Part shown: piece by piece, positions 7,299 to 15,851 of the stretch
How positions within the stretch are numbered: position 1 is the stretch's first letter
Layout of the letters: the number at the start of each line of letters is the position of its first letter
DNA from: JAEUIV01 sp033763795
GTDB taxonomy: Bacteria > Planctomycetota > Phycisphaerae > Phycisphaerales > UBA1924
DNA length: 64,000 bases
Assembly: GCA_033763795.1 (NCBI GenBank)
Contig: JANRJV010000055.1
Coordinates: forward strand, 1 to 64,000
Direction: 5' to 3'
Notes under the pieces: generated by a model
What the model was told of the DNA's origin: nothing
The model's input: the letters and a program-made list of their open reading frames with translations, nothing else
Databases searched by the model: none
Position numbers and translations under genes: made by a program

Positions 7299-10200
7299 AC
7301 GAACTGGTGCGCCTCGATGCCCGTCCGGTCGCTATCTCGACACCTCCGACGCCAGCCGTCGTCGAGATCGCTAGAGAGAACCTGCTCGATTCAATCGATG
7401 ACCAGGTACGCTCGGGGCACCACGCCCTCCTGATCGAGGGCGAGAGCGGTGACGGCAAAACTGTTCTTGTCAACGCCTATGCCCGCCGCCATCCACACCG
7501 TACCGTCTGTGTGACGGTATCTGCAGCGAGCAAATGGGGGTACGACCCGCATTGCGTACTGCAGAACATCGGCAGTGAAGCGCACCGAATACTCGGCCTA
7601 CAGCCTCTGGCCACGGACCATGTGTTCCAGGAGTCGGATCTTCAGACCTTATACACACGGCTGCGTCGCCGCGGAACAACAACCGAACCGGTGCTGTTCA
7701 TTCTTGACGGTCTACACGAGATCCCCGACGAGGACGAGCACGTACGGCGAAGACTGCTCGATCTCGTGCCGTTGGGCTTGGGGGCCATCACCGCGATCCT
7801 GACCGATAGCGTGCCGTCGCGAGTAAAGCTTGCCCCTTCCGCGAAGGTTAAGACCTGGCGACTGACCAGATTCACGCTCGACGAGTCGCGGGAGTATCTC
7901 AACGACCTCGTTAGCGACGCGAAGTTGATTGCTGAGCTTCATCAAGTGTTCAAAGGTAGACCTGGAAGCCTTGCAGTCATCCACCGATTGCTTTCTGCGG
8001 GCATGACGCCGCAGCAACTACTGACTGACTCAGACGGCGAACTGAAGACACTTCTAGAGCGAGAGTGGGTGTCAGTGGGACACATGTCGGACGCAGACCT
8101 CAGAATACTTGGGCTCCTCGTGTTCGCGAGAACGCCACTGACCGCATCTGACGTCGTTCGCGTCATGGGTAACTCCACAACCGACGTCGCCGCCCTGCTG
8201 CGTCGCGTCCCGTTCATCAACAGCGATCCCAGATCGCACGTGCTGTCGATCGTTGGTGACACGATGCGTCAGTTCATAGTACGAAAGACCGAACGGTTCA
8301 GAAAAGAGCTTCTGGACGCGCTGATCAAGGATCTTCAGGCCACGCCGGCTGCCCGAGAATCACTGAGTACGCTGCCACGGTACTTCCAGGATGCTGGACG
8401 CCTGCAGGAACTCGTAACCTATCTCACACCGAGCCGCTTGAGTGAGTCGCTTCGCCATGCCGAGACGCTCAGGCCGCTGAGCGAAACCCTGGGAGCGGGA
8501 CTTGAAGCTGCCACGAAGCTGAAGCGAGATGGCGACTCGTATCGTTTCTCTCTGCAGACATCCGCAGTCGCCGAGATCGGTTCCGCGTCCAGTTGGAACT
8601 CTCAGATTGATGCAGTCCTTGCTCTGGGCGACTTTGAGCAGGCTCTTCAGATTGCTGAATCGGTTCCACTCGCAAAGGACAAGCTCCTGCTGCTTGCCAG
8701 CGTGGCTTCGGCGCAGCGAATCGACGGTCTCAGTCCATCAGACGCGCTCGTTGACCGCATACGGCGTCTCCTCGATGATGTGACAGACACATTGGGGCCC
8801 GAACAGGCAGTCGATCTTGCCGCGCGTCTTTTTGTTGTCATGCCTGATCGAGCCACACAGTTGGTGCAGCGCGCCGCGTCCGCGGGGCGCCCCGGCGGCA
8901 CTGTTGACCGGGCGATTGCACAGTTGACCATTTATGCAACGATCTCGAAGAACGCCGCCGCTGAGACCGGCGGGAGTCATACTGATGTCGGGGCCGCCAT
9001 GCGCGCGCACATTCGTGACCCTGAGCTCCGTCGATTTAGCTCGAGTATTTCGACGAGTCTGTCATCAGTGTCGGCGGCCGACGCGCTTGCACAGGCGAAG
9101 ACCATCGAGAGCGCTCGCGACCGCATCTACTTCTTGAGACATTGGACCGACCAAAACCGACAGAGAGCAGACGCCATCGAAGTGACACAAGCCGCGATCG
9201 ATTTGATTGTGGCAACGACGGAGTATTCGCCAAATGCTCGGGACGTACTGCGTATCGCGCGGCCGCTGCGATTCTGCAACGATCAGGCGGCAGCATTACG
9301 GTGCGTATCCCGTCTTGGTGCGCTGTTGGGGGATTTGGCTGATCGCGGACCGACGGCGGAGTTGTTTCGCTTGCGTATCCTCCTTGCCGCGACGACATTC
9401 AGGTGGAACCGTGAGGATGGGCGCACACGATTCCAGGAGGAGTACTTCGCAATCTGCGACATTCCAGATTTGGCCATTCGAGCTGAGTGCCTGGCTCGAC
9501 TTGCGAGTCAAGTCGCGGTCGCCGATCTAGAAGGATACCTTCAGACAGCGGACCAGTTGCATGACCTTGTGGGAGCTGATCTGCGCCGGTGCGTCGAGTC
9601 ACTGTTGGCCTGTACTGCTGATCACGAAGAGACGCTCTCGCCGGTTGTTGCTGCTCTCGCCAACACTCACTCTGCTCTGACCGAGGAGATCATCGGGCTG
9701 GCGAACACGCTGAGTCGGCGAGATGCGCTTCGGGTGAAGGCGATCGAACACATGCTGCGAGGGTCAGCGAATCGAGAGGTGCTCGACGCGGCGGTACGCT
9801 TTGTGCGACGCGCGGAAACTGCGTCCGCTCGCTCAGAGTGCGCTCTGACAATCTGGAAGGAACTTGAGACCAAACCCAAGTCCCTCGAGGCCTGCCCCGA
9901 CCTGGCTGAGGGACTTGCAGCTGTGGCTTTCGGCGGACGGGATGGAAGAGATCGCAGCATCGGGGCCGCTTTGGCGTACTCCGCCATTCGACAGGCTCAG
10001 TTGGCCGACAAGGATGCGCTTCTTGCGCAATTACGAGAGTTGCTTCGCAAGTCGTTGAAAGAGGTCGATGACGCGTGGGAGGCCGTGGACACCGCGCTTG
10101 AGGCATGTACGCTGCTGGCCAAAGCGGATGTAGAGCTGGCACGCGAATGCTTGGGGCATGCGCAGTCCGTCCAAAAGGAGCGACTTGGCGGTCGATCTGG

Positions 10201-12229
10201 CCCGACGTGGCTTGTCGTCGCCCCCATAAAGCTGGCGCTCGCGTCACTAGCCGGCTTGATGCGCAAGGACTGCGATCAGGCATCGGATTCGGACCGAGTG
10301 TTGTCCCTGATCGCGTGTCTCCCATCAGCTGCACTCCGAGCGCAGTTGCGTGCGGAGCTTGCCGTGTGGTTCTACGCCGCCGACCGGCTCGACGATTGTC
10401 GAAAGATCGTCCAGACCCATCTGTTGCCGGAGATTCGTGGATGCGAGGATAAGCCAGATGGGTTGTTCGCGTACTGCGTCGTGGCGGCCGCGGATGCCCT
10501 GTTTGTTGCCCACCCAGAGACCGCGAAGGCGATGTTCGCCAAGCTCGATCGTGAGTATCGAGACATGGCAATCACGCGGGCAGTGGCGGGCAAGCTGAAC
10601 CGACTGCCCGCGTCTGAGCCCTACCGCAATGACGAGAAGCGAGCAGCGCGACTGACTCGCGAGGATATCGACGAGTTGATTCCGCTGCTGCGAATGGCGG
10701 ATTCGGACGCAGCATCTTGGGGCATTGTCGATCGCGTCACTTCTGCCATCGTCGAAGCGGGCGCAACAGCGTTCTCATCGCAGCAACTCGCCGCTGTATC
10801 CCAGCAGCTTGAAGCCGTTGCCGCCGAGATACTTCCGAGGAAGGACTGGATTCAACACCGAGGATATGCGGTGCTGTGGTCGGCGGCCTCGCGGCGCATT
10901 AAAGGGCGGAAGCTGGAGTACAGCGACGCGTCGGTTGTGGAAGCTCGCGGGATCGCCAACGCGTCAGATCGATGTTTCATGTTGGCGCATTTGAGTGGCC
11001 TAACAAGTGCTGATGCCAGTGCACGATTGCTCGAGGAGGCCGCGGACGTGGCTCGGCAAATACCGGTCGAGGTGGAGAAGATTGATCGACTCGCATTTGT
11101 CGCAGAGGCAGGAATGCGTCAGAAGCGAGTGACCGGCACGAATCTGGCGAAGGAGGTGTGCCGCCTGGCTCAGTCGTGTGATCACGGGGACATGGATGCC
11201 GTGCGGCGACGCTTGATGGATGCCGCATACAGAGCGGATCGCGAGTTGGCAGGGGCACTCGCAGAAGCCGTGGACACCGACCCTGCGCGACTCAGCGCTC
11301 GGGCGAAGCGAGCCACGGCGCAACTCCAGGAGCAGTTGAAGGTGCTGGAGGCGGCTAGAGCGGTGATGGACCACAACGGTGAGGAAACCCTGCCACCCGC
11401 TGAGATAGAGAGATGGCCATCCGCGACCTGGCAAGCGCTTGCCTCCTTGAACGCGGGCCGGAGTCAAGCAAAGCGACTCGAAGACCTCCGGCCGTACATC
11501 CGGATTGCCTCGGGCCTGCCTCTCAGCGAGGCCTATCCGATCATGACGTGGATTCTTGCCAATGTGCGATGCAGATTTGAGGCGACGCCCCAAGCTGCGA
11601 CCGTGCTCCGACCGTTTTTCGAGGCCAGCAGCATGGTATCGGAATTCAGCACGGCTAGTGCTTTTCCCACACACGCACTCCGATTGCCCGCCGGCTCGGA
11701 TTCTGAGGACCCGATGCTTGTCCGCATCGGACAGCAGAAGGAGGCTCGCGATTTGTTCGATCGGTGGATCGCACAAAATGTGAAGTCACGCTTACTGATC
11801 TGCGACCCGTATTTTGGTCCGGATGACCTATGGGTCCTCGCGACAGTCCTCCGTCATGCCCCGAATGCCGAGGTTGTCATCCTGACTAGCCGAGAGAAGT
11901 TTCCGCGTGGAAGACCTTCGGCGGAAGAGCAGTTCCGCGGTCGTTGGCGAGAGATCTCGGATCAAGAGCCGCCGAACACTGAAGTCATCGTGTGTGGATT
12001 CGCCGATTCAGGCAAGCTGCCGGTACACGATCGATGGTGGCTAGGCGACGAAGCCGGGCTTCGACCCGGAACGTCACTAAGCGGATTGGGAACGCGAGAG
12101 AGCAGGCTGAATGAAGTTGATCCGAGCGAGTTGTCAGCGGACCGCGCGATGATCGAGGAGTACTCGAAGCGTCGAGTCCGGAGGACTGCGGACGGCAAGT
12201 CCATCCAGTACTCGACGTTTATACTCTGA
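7295..12229 (+). CDS. Giant P-loop (STAND-like) NTPase with helical-repeat middle and C-terminal PLD-like domain
   Basis: This protein of 1644 residues has an N-terminal NTPase: Walker A GESGDGKT at 49-56 and Walker B-like LFILDGLHE at about 134-142. It looks like the AAA/STAND NTPases that work as switches in immunity. Residues about 250-1450 are alpha-helical and alanine/leucine-rich, like degenerate TPR-type repeats (for example ESARDRIYFLRHW), a likely sensor or scaffold. The last 150 residues contain LLICDPYFGPDDLW, a strand AEVVILTSREKF, and VHDRWWLGDEAG with H at about 1578. This resembles a single HxK/HxR phospholipase-D-like motif found in nucleases. The start overlaps the preceding stop (ATGA). 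It is probably the effector or sensor of a defence module. The fold assignments are inference. Confidence 0.65.
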   Translation: MNELVRLDARPVAISTPPTPAVVEIARENLLDSIDDQVRSGHHALLIEGESGDGKTVLVNAYARRHPHRTVCVTVSAASKWGYDPHCVLQNIGSEAHRILGLQPLATDHVFQESDLQTLYTRLRRRGTTTEPVLFILDGLHEIPDEDEHVRRRLLDLVPLGLGAITAILTDSVPSRVKLAPSAKVKTWRLTRFTLDESREYLNDLVSDAKLIAELHQVFKGRPGSLAVIHRLLSAGMTPQQLLTDSDGELKTLLEREWVSVGHMSDADLRILGLLVFARTPLTASDVVRVMGNSTTDVAALLRRVPFINSDPRSHVLSIVGDTMRQFIVRKTERFRKELLDALIKDLQATPAARESLSTLPRYFQDAGRLQELVTYLTPSRLSESLRHAETLRPLSETLGAGLEAATKLKRDGDSYRFSLQTSAVAEIGSASSWNSQIDAVLALGDFEQALQIAESVPLAKDKLLLLASVASAQRIDGLSPSDALVDRIRRLLDDVTDTLGPEQAVDLAARLFVVMPDRATQLVQRAASAGRPGGTVDRAIAQLTIYATISKNAAAETGGSHTDVGAAMRAHIRDPELRRFSSSISTSLSSVSAADALAQAKTIESARDRIYFLRHWTDQNRQRADAIEVTQAAIDLIVATTEYSPNARDVLRIARPLRFCNDQAAALRCVSRLGALLGDLADRGPTAELFRLRILLAATTFRWNREDGRTRFQEEYFAICDIPDLAIRAECLARLASQVAVADLEGYLQTADQLHDLVGADLRRCVESLLACTADHEETLSPVVAALANTHSALTEEIIGLANTLSRRDALRVKAIEHMLRGSANREVLDAAVRFVRRAETASARSECALTIWKELETKPKSLEACPDLAEGLAAVAFGGRDGRDRSIGAALAYSAIRQAQLADKDALLAQLRELLRKSLKEVDDAWEAVDTALEACTLLAKADVELARECLGHAQSVQKERLGGRSGPTWLVVAPIKLALASLAGLMRKDCDQASDSDRVLSLIACLPSAALRAQLRAELAVWFYAADRLDDCRKIVQTHLLPEIRGCEDKPDGLFAYCVVAAADALFVAHPETAKAMFAKLDREYRDMAITRAVAGKLNRLPASEPYRNDEKRAARLTREDIDELIPLLRMADSDAASWGIVDRVTSAIVEAGATAFSSQQLAAVSQQLEAVAAEILPRKDWIQHRGYAVLWSAASRRIKGRKLEYSDASVVEARGIANASDRCFMLAHLSGLTSADASARLLEEAADVARQIPVEVEKIDRLAFVAEAGMRQKRVTGTNLAKEVCRLAQSCDHGDMDAVRRRLMDAAYRADRELAGALAEAVDTDPARLSARAKRATAQLQEQLKVLEAARAVMDHNGEETLPPAEIERWPSATWQALASLNAGRSQAKRLEDLRPYIRIASGLPLSEAYPIMTWILANVRCRFEATPQAATVLRPFFEASSMVSEFSTASAFPTHALRLPAGSDSEDPMLVRIGQQKEARDLFDRWIAQNVKSRLLICDPYFGPDDLWVLATVLRHAPNAEVVILTSREKFPRGRPSAEEQFRGRWREISDQEPPNTEVIVCGFADSGKLPVHDRWWLGDEAGLRPGTSLSGLGTRESRLNEVDPSELSADRAMIEEYSKRRVRRTADGKSIQYSTFIL

Positions 12230-12719
12230 TTGGGTGGATCCTTCGCCCAAGTCGGGTGTTAACCAGAGGATCTCCCGTCCGACCCCCTCTGGCGGCCCGG
12301 ATTCGACGGTTTGAACCCGTTCCGATCGGGGAGCTTCTGACCGGCCCGCGAAAGCGGGCCGGTTTTGCTGTACGGCCCGGCCGGTTTCCGGCGTCCGGGC
12401 GGGGTGGCGGAAACGTTGGAGATTCCGGGGTCAAGCGCGGGTCGGGGTTGGCCGCCGCGCTCTCCGTTTGCGTCGGCCCGATCGGGCTGCGACGAGAACC
12501 CCGGGCGTTCGCGTCGCCCTCTCGACCGAACCTCTCAAACTCTCTTTGGCTCTCGGTTAGCGCCCCCGCCGATTTGACACGGGGTGCCGATCGGGGGCGA
12601 ACGGGGATCGGAACGGTTCCACAGCGCGAGAGCGGTCGAAGTGACCGACCGACAGCATCATCGATCGACCCTCTGGGTACATCGCGCCAGTGCGATCGGT
12701 TCCGTAGACTAACAGTCAC
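12230..12719 (+). other. Gene-free spacer after the defence operon
   Basis: I see no convincing gene in these 490 bases. It holds the operon terminator near 12340, then GC-rich sequence without codon-like structure. A short motif near 12297-12335 (GATTCGACGG...TTTGAACCC) faintly recalls a tRNA T-arm but has no matching acceptor stem. A promoter for the next gene may lie just before 12720, where TAGACTAACA is the only AT-rich stretch. Confidence 0.4.
12340..12367 (+). terminator. Rho-independent terminator of the restriction/NTPase operon
   Basis: A perfect 10-bp stem (ACCGGCCCGC / GCGGGCCGGT) closes on a GAAA tetraloop and is followed by TTTTG. It lies about 110 bp after the stop of the giant NTPase and is the first hairpin in the operon's direction. 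Confidence 0.75.
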
Positions 12720-13145
12720 ATGGAACAGGTCAGCCCACAGGATGAACAACGCATTCTCGAGGCCGACGTCCGCCGTGTCGCGGAAAGCCTCTGGCCCTCC
12801 GCGTATGGCGGTTCCGTCATGGTCGATGGACGAGAGCGTGACGGCGTGTATGAGTCGGATGACGCCGTTCAATTGATCGAAGCCACTGTCTCCAGAAAAC
12901 TGGAAAAAGCGAAGCAGGATCTGTCAAAACTCGTTGAGTTCCACCGGAACCGGAAGCTCACGACCCGAGACAAAATCGTTAAGGCATGGTGGGTCGTCCG
13001 AGACGGCCTATCGCCCGAACAGCGCAATGAGTACGACGCGACGCTCCGTCGGCGTCAACTGACGCCCGCCGACCTCGCAGCAGTCTCATTCGAAGAGTTC
13101 CGTCGCAAACTGATCTATGTGAATGAGTATCTCGGCGCTCGATGA
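12720..13145 (+). pseudogene. N-terminal fragment of a defence-like gene (restriction-endonuclease-like domain), cut by an IS3 element
   Basis: The open frame runs 141 codons. It contains RRVAESLWPSAYGGS, RERDGVYESDD, and VQLIEATVSRKLEKAKQDLSKL. The pattern of an acidic residue followed by IEAT-x-SRK resembles the nuclease-like N-terminal domains of some large antiphage NTPases, in which the strand and the following Arg/Lys belong to a restriction-endonuclease fold; this is an inference. The frame ends within the left edge of the IS element, whose sequence supplies the TGA at 13143-13145. The rest of the gene is not visible on the other side of the element. No clear ribosome site precedes the ATG. 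Confidence 0.5.
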
Positions 13146-13881
13146 GCACGCGGGCCTCCCTGAGCGTGCAGATGATCTCGCCGTTCAAGAGCTCGTCGCG
13201 CAGCTTGCCGTTGAGGCTCTCCACGTAGCCATTCTCCCACGGGCTGCCCGGCTCGATGAAGAGCGTCTTAACCCCGACCTTCGCGAGCCACATACGCACC
13301 GCCTTCGCCGTGAACTCGGGGCCGTTATCCGATCTGATGTGGTCCGGCACACCCCGTGTCGCCATCAGCCACGCCAGTTGCTCCAGCACGTCGTCGCTCG
13401 TGATCCTTCGAGCCACGTCGATCGCCAGGCATTCGCGCGTGTGCTCATCAACCAGCGTCAGGATCTTCAACGGCCGGCCGTCGTGCGTCCGCCCCGACAC
13501 GAAGTCGTACGCCCACACGTGGTCCCTGCGCTCGGGCCGCAGCCGGATGCAGCTCCCGTCGTTGAGCCAGAGTCTTCCACGTTTCTGCTGCTTCTTCGGC
13601 ACCTTCAGGCCCTCTTGACGCCAGATCCGCTCGACACGCTTGTGGTTCACACACCACCCGTCCGCATGCAGCAACGCCGTCACACGCCGGTAGCCGTAGC
13701 ACCCGTACTTCGTCGCGAGATCCACGATCTCCTTCGTGAGCCGCTGCTCGTCGTCGGGCACGGCCCGCTCGTGCCGCTGCGTCGAGCGGGCCTGACCCAG
13801 CACCCGGCACGCCCGCCGCTCGCTCACGCCGCGATGCTCGACCACGTGATCGACCACACGGCGTCGCTTCGGCGGGCTCAC
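13139..13881 (-). pseudogene. IS3-family transposase OrfB (integrase core), C-terminally truncated
   Basis: This is the catalytic DDE transposase. It shows HTH_21-like KYGCYGYRRVTALL, then DHVWAYDFVSG (first Asp), RSDNGPEF (second Asp) and SPWENGYVESLNGKL (Glu), so all three catalytic residues are present. It begins with GTG at 13881, overlapping the orfA stop (TTGTGAGC). Family members end some 30-40 residues after LREARVLIE; here the reading runs at about 13139 into antisense of the neighbouring gene, giving an unrelated tail. The truncation suggests loss of activity. Confidence 0.85.
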
Positions 13882-14156
13882 AAGTTTGGGTTGGCCGCCT
13901 CCTTCAGGATCGCCATGTCGAGCGCCTGGTTGGCGACGATCCGTTTGAGCCGAGTATTCTCGGCTTCGAGTTCCTTCATCCGCTTGGCCTGGTCGACTTT
14001 CAGTCCGCCGTACTCACGACGACAGCGGTAGTAGGTCACCTCGTGGATCCCGAGCGTCTTGCAGACCTCGGGCACCTTCCGGCCCTTGCCCAGCTCGACG
14101 TCCGCATGCCTCAGCAGACCGATGATCTGTTCCGCCGAATACCGCTTCCTCGCCAT
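13878..14156 (-). CDS. IS3-family transposase OrfA (HTH)
   Basis: This 92-residue protein has an N-terminal helix-turn-helix (KRYSAEQIIGLLRHADVEL, then VCKTLGIHEVTYYRCRREYG) followed by a leucine-rich coil (MKELEAENTRLKRIVANQ). This is the standard OrfA layout that binds the element ends and dimerises. Its stop overlaps the GTG of orfB by 4 bases, so OrfB may be made by coupling or frameshift. It is intact even though the element as a whole is cut. Confidence 0.9.
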   Translation of the reverse strand: MARKRYSAEQIIGLLRHADVELGKGRKVPEVCKTLGIHEVTYYRCRREYGGLKVDQAKRMKELEAENTRLKRIVANQALDMAILKEAANPNL

Positions 14157-14222
14157 CTTTTGCCCTCCATGGCCCAGGCCGGAGTATCTCCAACTCTGGA
14201 CCGGTCTGGAGGGGGCAGGTCA

Positions 14223-14739
14223 AGTCCTCGAAGGCGTGCTCGGCGAGGCAGTCGGACGTCTTGCGCTCTCGGATAAAGCGTCAGCCTGCGCCATGCCGGC
14301 TCACTATAGATCATGACCATGGTTGTGTCGTGCACTGAACAGGTAGCTTGCAGGGCGGGGTTCGAGTTGCACTCAGTTATCTATGCGGTGCATCGTGGTG
14401 CGGATACGTTCATCGGGAGTCCGGCTATGCGCAAGCCGGATGCAAGCGGTCGCGGTAAGCGTGGGAAGTTGTCAGATTCACGGGCTTTCGATCAGCAGCC
14501 TGGCCGTCCAGGATGCAGCGGTCGTCCGGGCTTAAGGCATCGCGCGTTGTGTCAGCGGCAAGGGGTCACGTGTACCAGCCGTCAAGTGGGCGACCATTCG
14601 CTTTTCCCCAATTGTGGGCAAATTCGCGGCCCCTTGATCTCCTTCGGAAGAGTTGCCCTCATGGCGGGCATACCCCCCGCAACGCTCGGCTCGTGCTCGC
14701 GTGTGCATGGCCGCGGCGGCGGGGCGCAAGGAGACCGCC
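14223..14739 (+). other. Spacer between the IS element and the recombinase cassette
   Basis: Outside the IS end I find no convincing gene in these 517 bases. The first 95 bases stay open in one frame (VLEGVLGEAVGRLALSDKAS, stop at 14314-14316) and might be a gene remnant. Reading frames that continue to 14915 have cysteine- and arginine-rich composition unlike real proteins. The region is less GC-rich than its surroundings and may hold the promoter of the cassette. Confidence 0.35.
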
Positions 14740-15324
14740 GTGAAAAAGTCCACAAATGTACCGGTTCCGGGTCCCTCTCACCAAACGAATCCCCAGTCGC
14801 CGCGAGCGAGGGCGACACTCGATGCGGCTTCCGCGGCGACATCGCCGGCCCGCCCCGCTCGTCGCGCCCGGATCGATGTGGATGGCGGCCACGGCAAGCG
14901 AACTCGCAGCGCTGACGACTCAGTACGAAGCGCGGCTCATGCCAGAGATACGTCGAGTCCCGATCTCGCCACGATGAGGCAGCACAAGGGGTCCGCACCG
15001 GCGCGAGCCCGCTCATCGCAGCGCCGCGCTGCGGTCGGCTCGAAACCCAAACGCTCTAGCGCCCTCGACGCAGCCGCCACTGTTCTCGGGGCTCTGAAGG
15101 GTGTCGAAGCAAAGACAGGCATCGCCGCGCGCGACCTGATCGAGCGGATGAAGACCGGCAAGCTCTGGACCAGCCCGAGCGGCAAGACGCCGGCCTCGAC
15201 GCTGTACGCGGCGATGATCCGCGAGATCGCGGCCAAGGGAAGGTCAGCGCGATTTGCACGCATCGCACCCGGCCGCTTCGTCGCCGGGCCCGGCTCGAAG
15301 CGCCACGCGAAGGTCACAGCATGA
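14740..15324 (+). CDS. HARE-HTH-like (winged helix) small protein of the recombinase cassette
   Basis: This protein of 194 residues has a low-complexity, basic first half. The C-terminal part, ALDAAATVLGALK followed by GIAARDLIERMKTGKLW, STLYAAMIREI, and FARIAPGRFVA, matches the pattern of a HARE-HTH/RpoE-like winged helix, a predicted nucleic-acid-binding module. I chose GTG 14740 because AAGGAG lies 7 bp upstream; a longer frame begins earlier but lacks support. The last four bases overlap the next gene (ATGA). It is probably a DNA-binding helper of the downstream recombinase; its exact role is unknown. Confidence 0.65.
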   Translation: MKKSTNVPVPGPSHQTNPQSPRARATLDAASAATSPARPARRARIDVDGGHGKRTRSADDSVRSAAHARDTSSPDLATMRQHKGSAPARARSSQRRAAVGSKPKRSSALDAAATVLGALKGVEAKTGIAARDLIERMKTGKLWTSPSGKTPASTLYAAMIREIAAKGRSARFARIAPGRFVAGPGSKRHAKVTA

Positions 15325-15851
15325 GCGGCGCGACATGCGTCGGGCAGGCGAACGCCGATGTCCCCACTCTGGCCGAGTTGCCAGGCTTGTCGCTCGAGCA
15401 ACTGCGCGTCCTCTGGCCGCGAGTTATGGGCCGCAAACGCTTGCCTCCGCCGGAGCAGCGATCGCTCATGCTGCGGGAGATCGCTTGGTCAATCCAGGAG
15501 CGGCAGTCCGCGGGTCTAGATCCTCCCACCCAGCGCCTGCTGGCGGCAGCGGTCCGCGCCGCAGGGCTGAAGAAGACGATGCGGACTGATGTTAGTGGCC
15601 TCAGGACGCGGCGGCGCGGGCCAGCCGAATTGCCCCCGATGACTCGCCTCATCCGCGAATGGTCAGGGGTGCGTCACGAGGTGCTGGTGCTCGAATGCGG
15701 CAATCGCTTTCAATATCAAGATCGTGAGTACAGAAGTCTCTCGCGAATCGCGCGGGAGATCACCGGAACGCCCTGGTCCGGCCCGCGCTTCTTCGGCCTC
15801 ACCACCCGCGCGCGGCCGACCCCCGCCACGAAAGAAGGAGGAGGGTCATGA
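15321..15851 (+). CDS. DUF2924-family protein
   Basis: The sequence has 176 residues. LAELPGLSLEQLRVLWPRVMG and PMLREIAW-like segments (LMLREIAWSIQE) match the start of DUF2924 proteins. The C-terminal MTRLIREWSGVRHEVLVL, then FQYQDREYRSLSRIAREITG, and PWSGPRFFGL match the end of the family. DUF2924 genes are commonly found right beside large serine recombinases in phages, plasmids and genomic islands, and here both flanking junctions overlap by 4 bases. The biochemical role is not known; it may help recombinase directionality or DNA binding. Confidence 0.88.
   Translation: MSGATCVGQANADVPTLAELPGLSLEQLRVLWPRVMGRKRLPPPEQRSLMLREIAWSIQERQSAGLDPPTQRLLAAAVRAAGLKKTMRTDVSGLRTRRRGPAELPPMTRLIREWSGVRHEVLVLECGNRFQYQDREYRSLSRIAREITGTPWSGPRFFGLTTRARPTPATKEGGGS

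Larger units (their letters stand above)
13139..14222 (-). mobile_element. Partial IS3-family (IS407-like) insertion sequence
   Basis: The element carries orfA and orfB of an IS3-family transposase on the minus strand. Its upstream terminus is recognisable: the minus strand starts with TGACCTGCCCCCTCCAGACC at 14222, the TGACCTGCCCCC type common to the IS407 group. The opposite end is lost. orfB breaks off at about 13139 within the region that normally reads LREARVLIEQW, and it joins directly to the truncated 12720 gene. No second inverted repeat or target duplication can be found, so the element is probably immobile on its own. Confidence 0.8.

Noticed and set aside
12297..12335. Possible tRNA or tRNA remnant (T-arm-like ACGG-TTTGAAC-CCGT)
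   Set aside because: The T-loop has T where an invariant C is expected, no acceptor stem or anticodon arm can be paired 70 bases upstream, and the match to the tRNA-Glu 3' end is too short to call an att site.
14313..14915. 200-codon plus-strand frame after the IS element
   Set aside because: Its composition is rich in Cys, Arg, Ser and Gly, it has no known motif, and it overlaps the better supported HARE-HTH-like gene in another frame.
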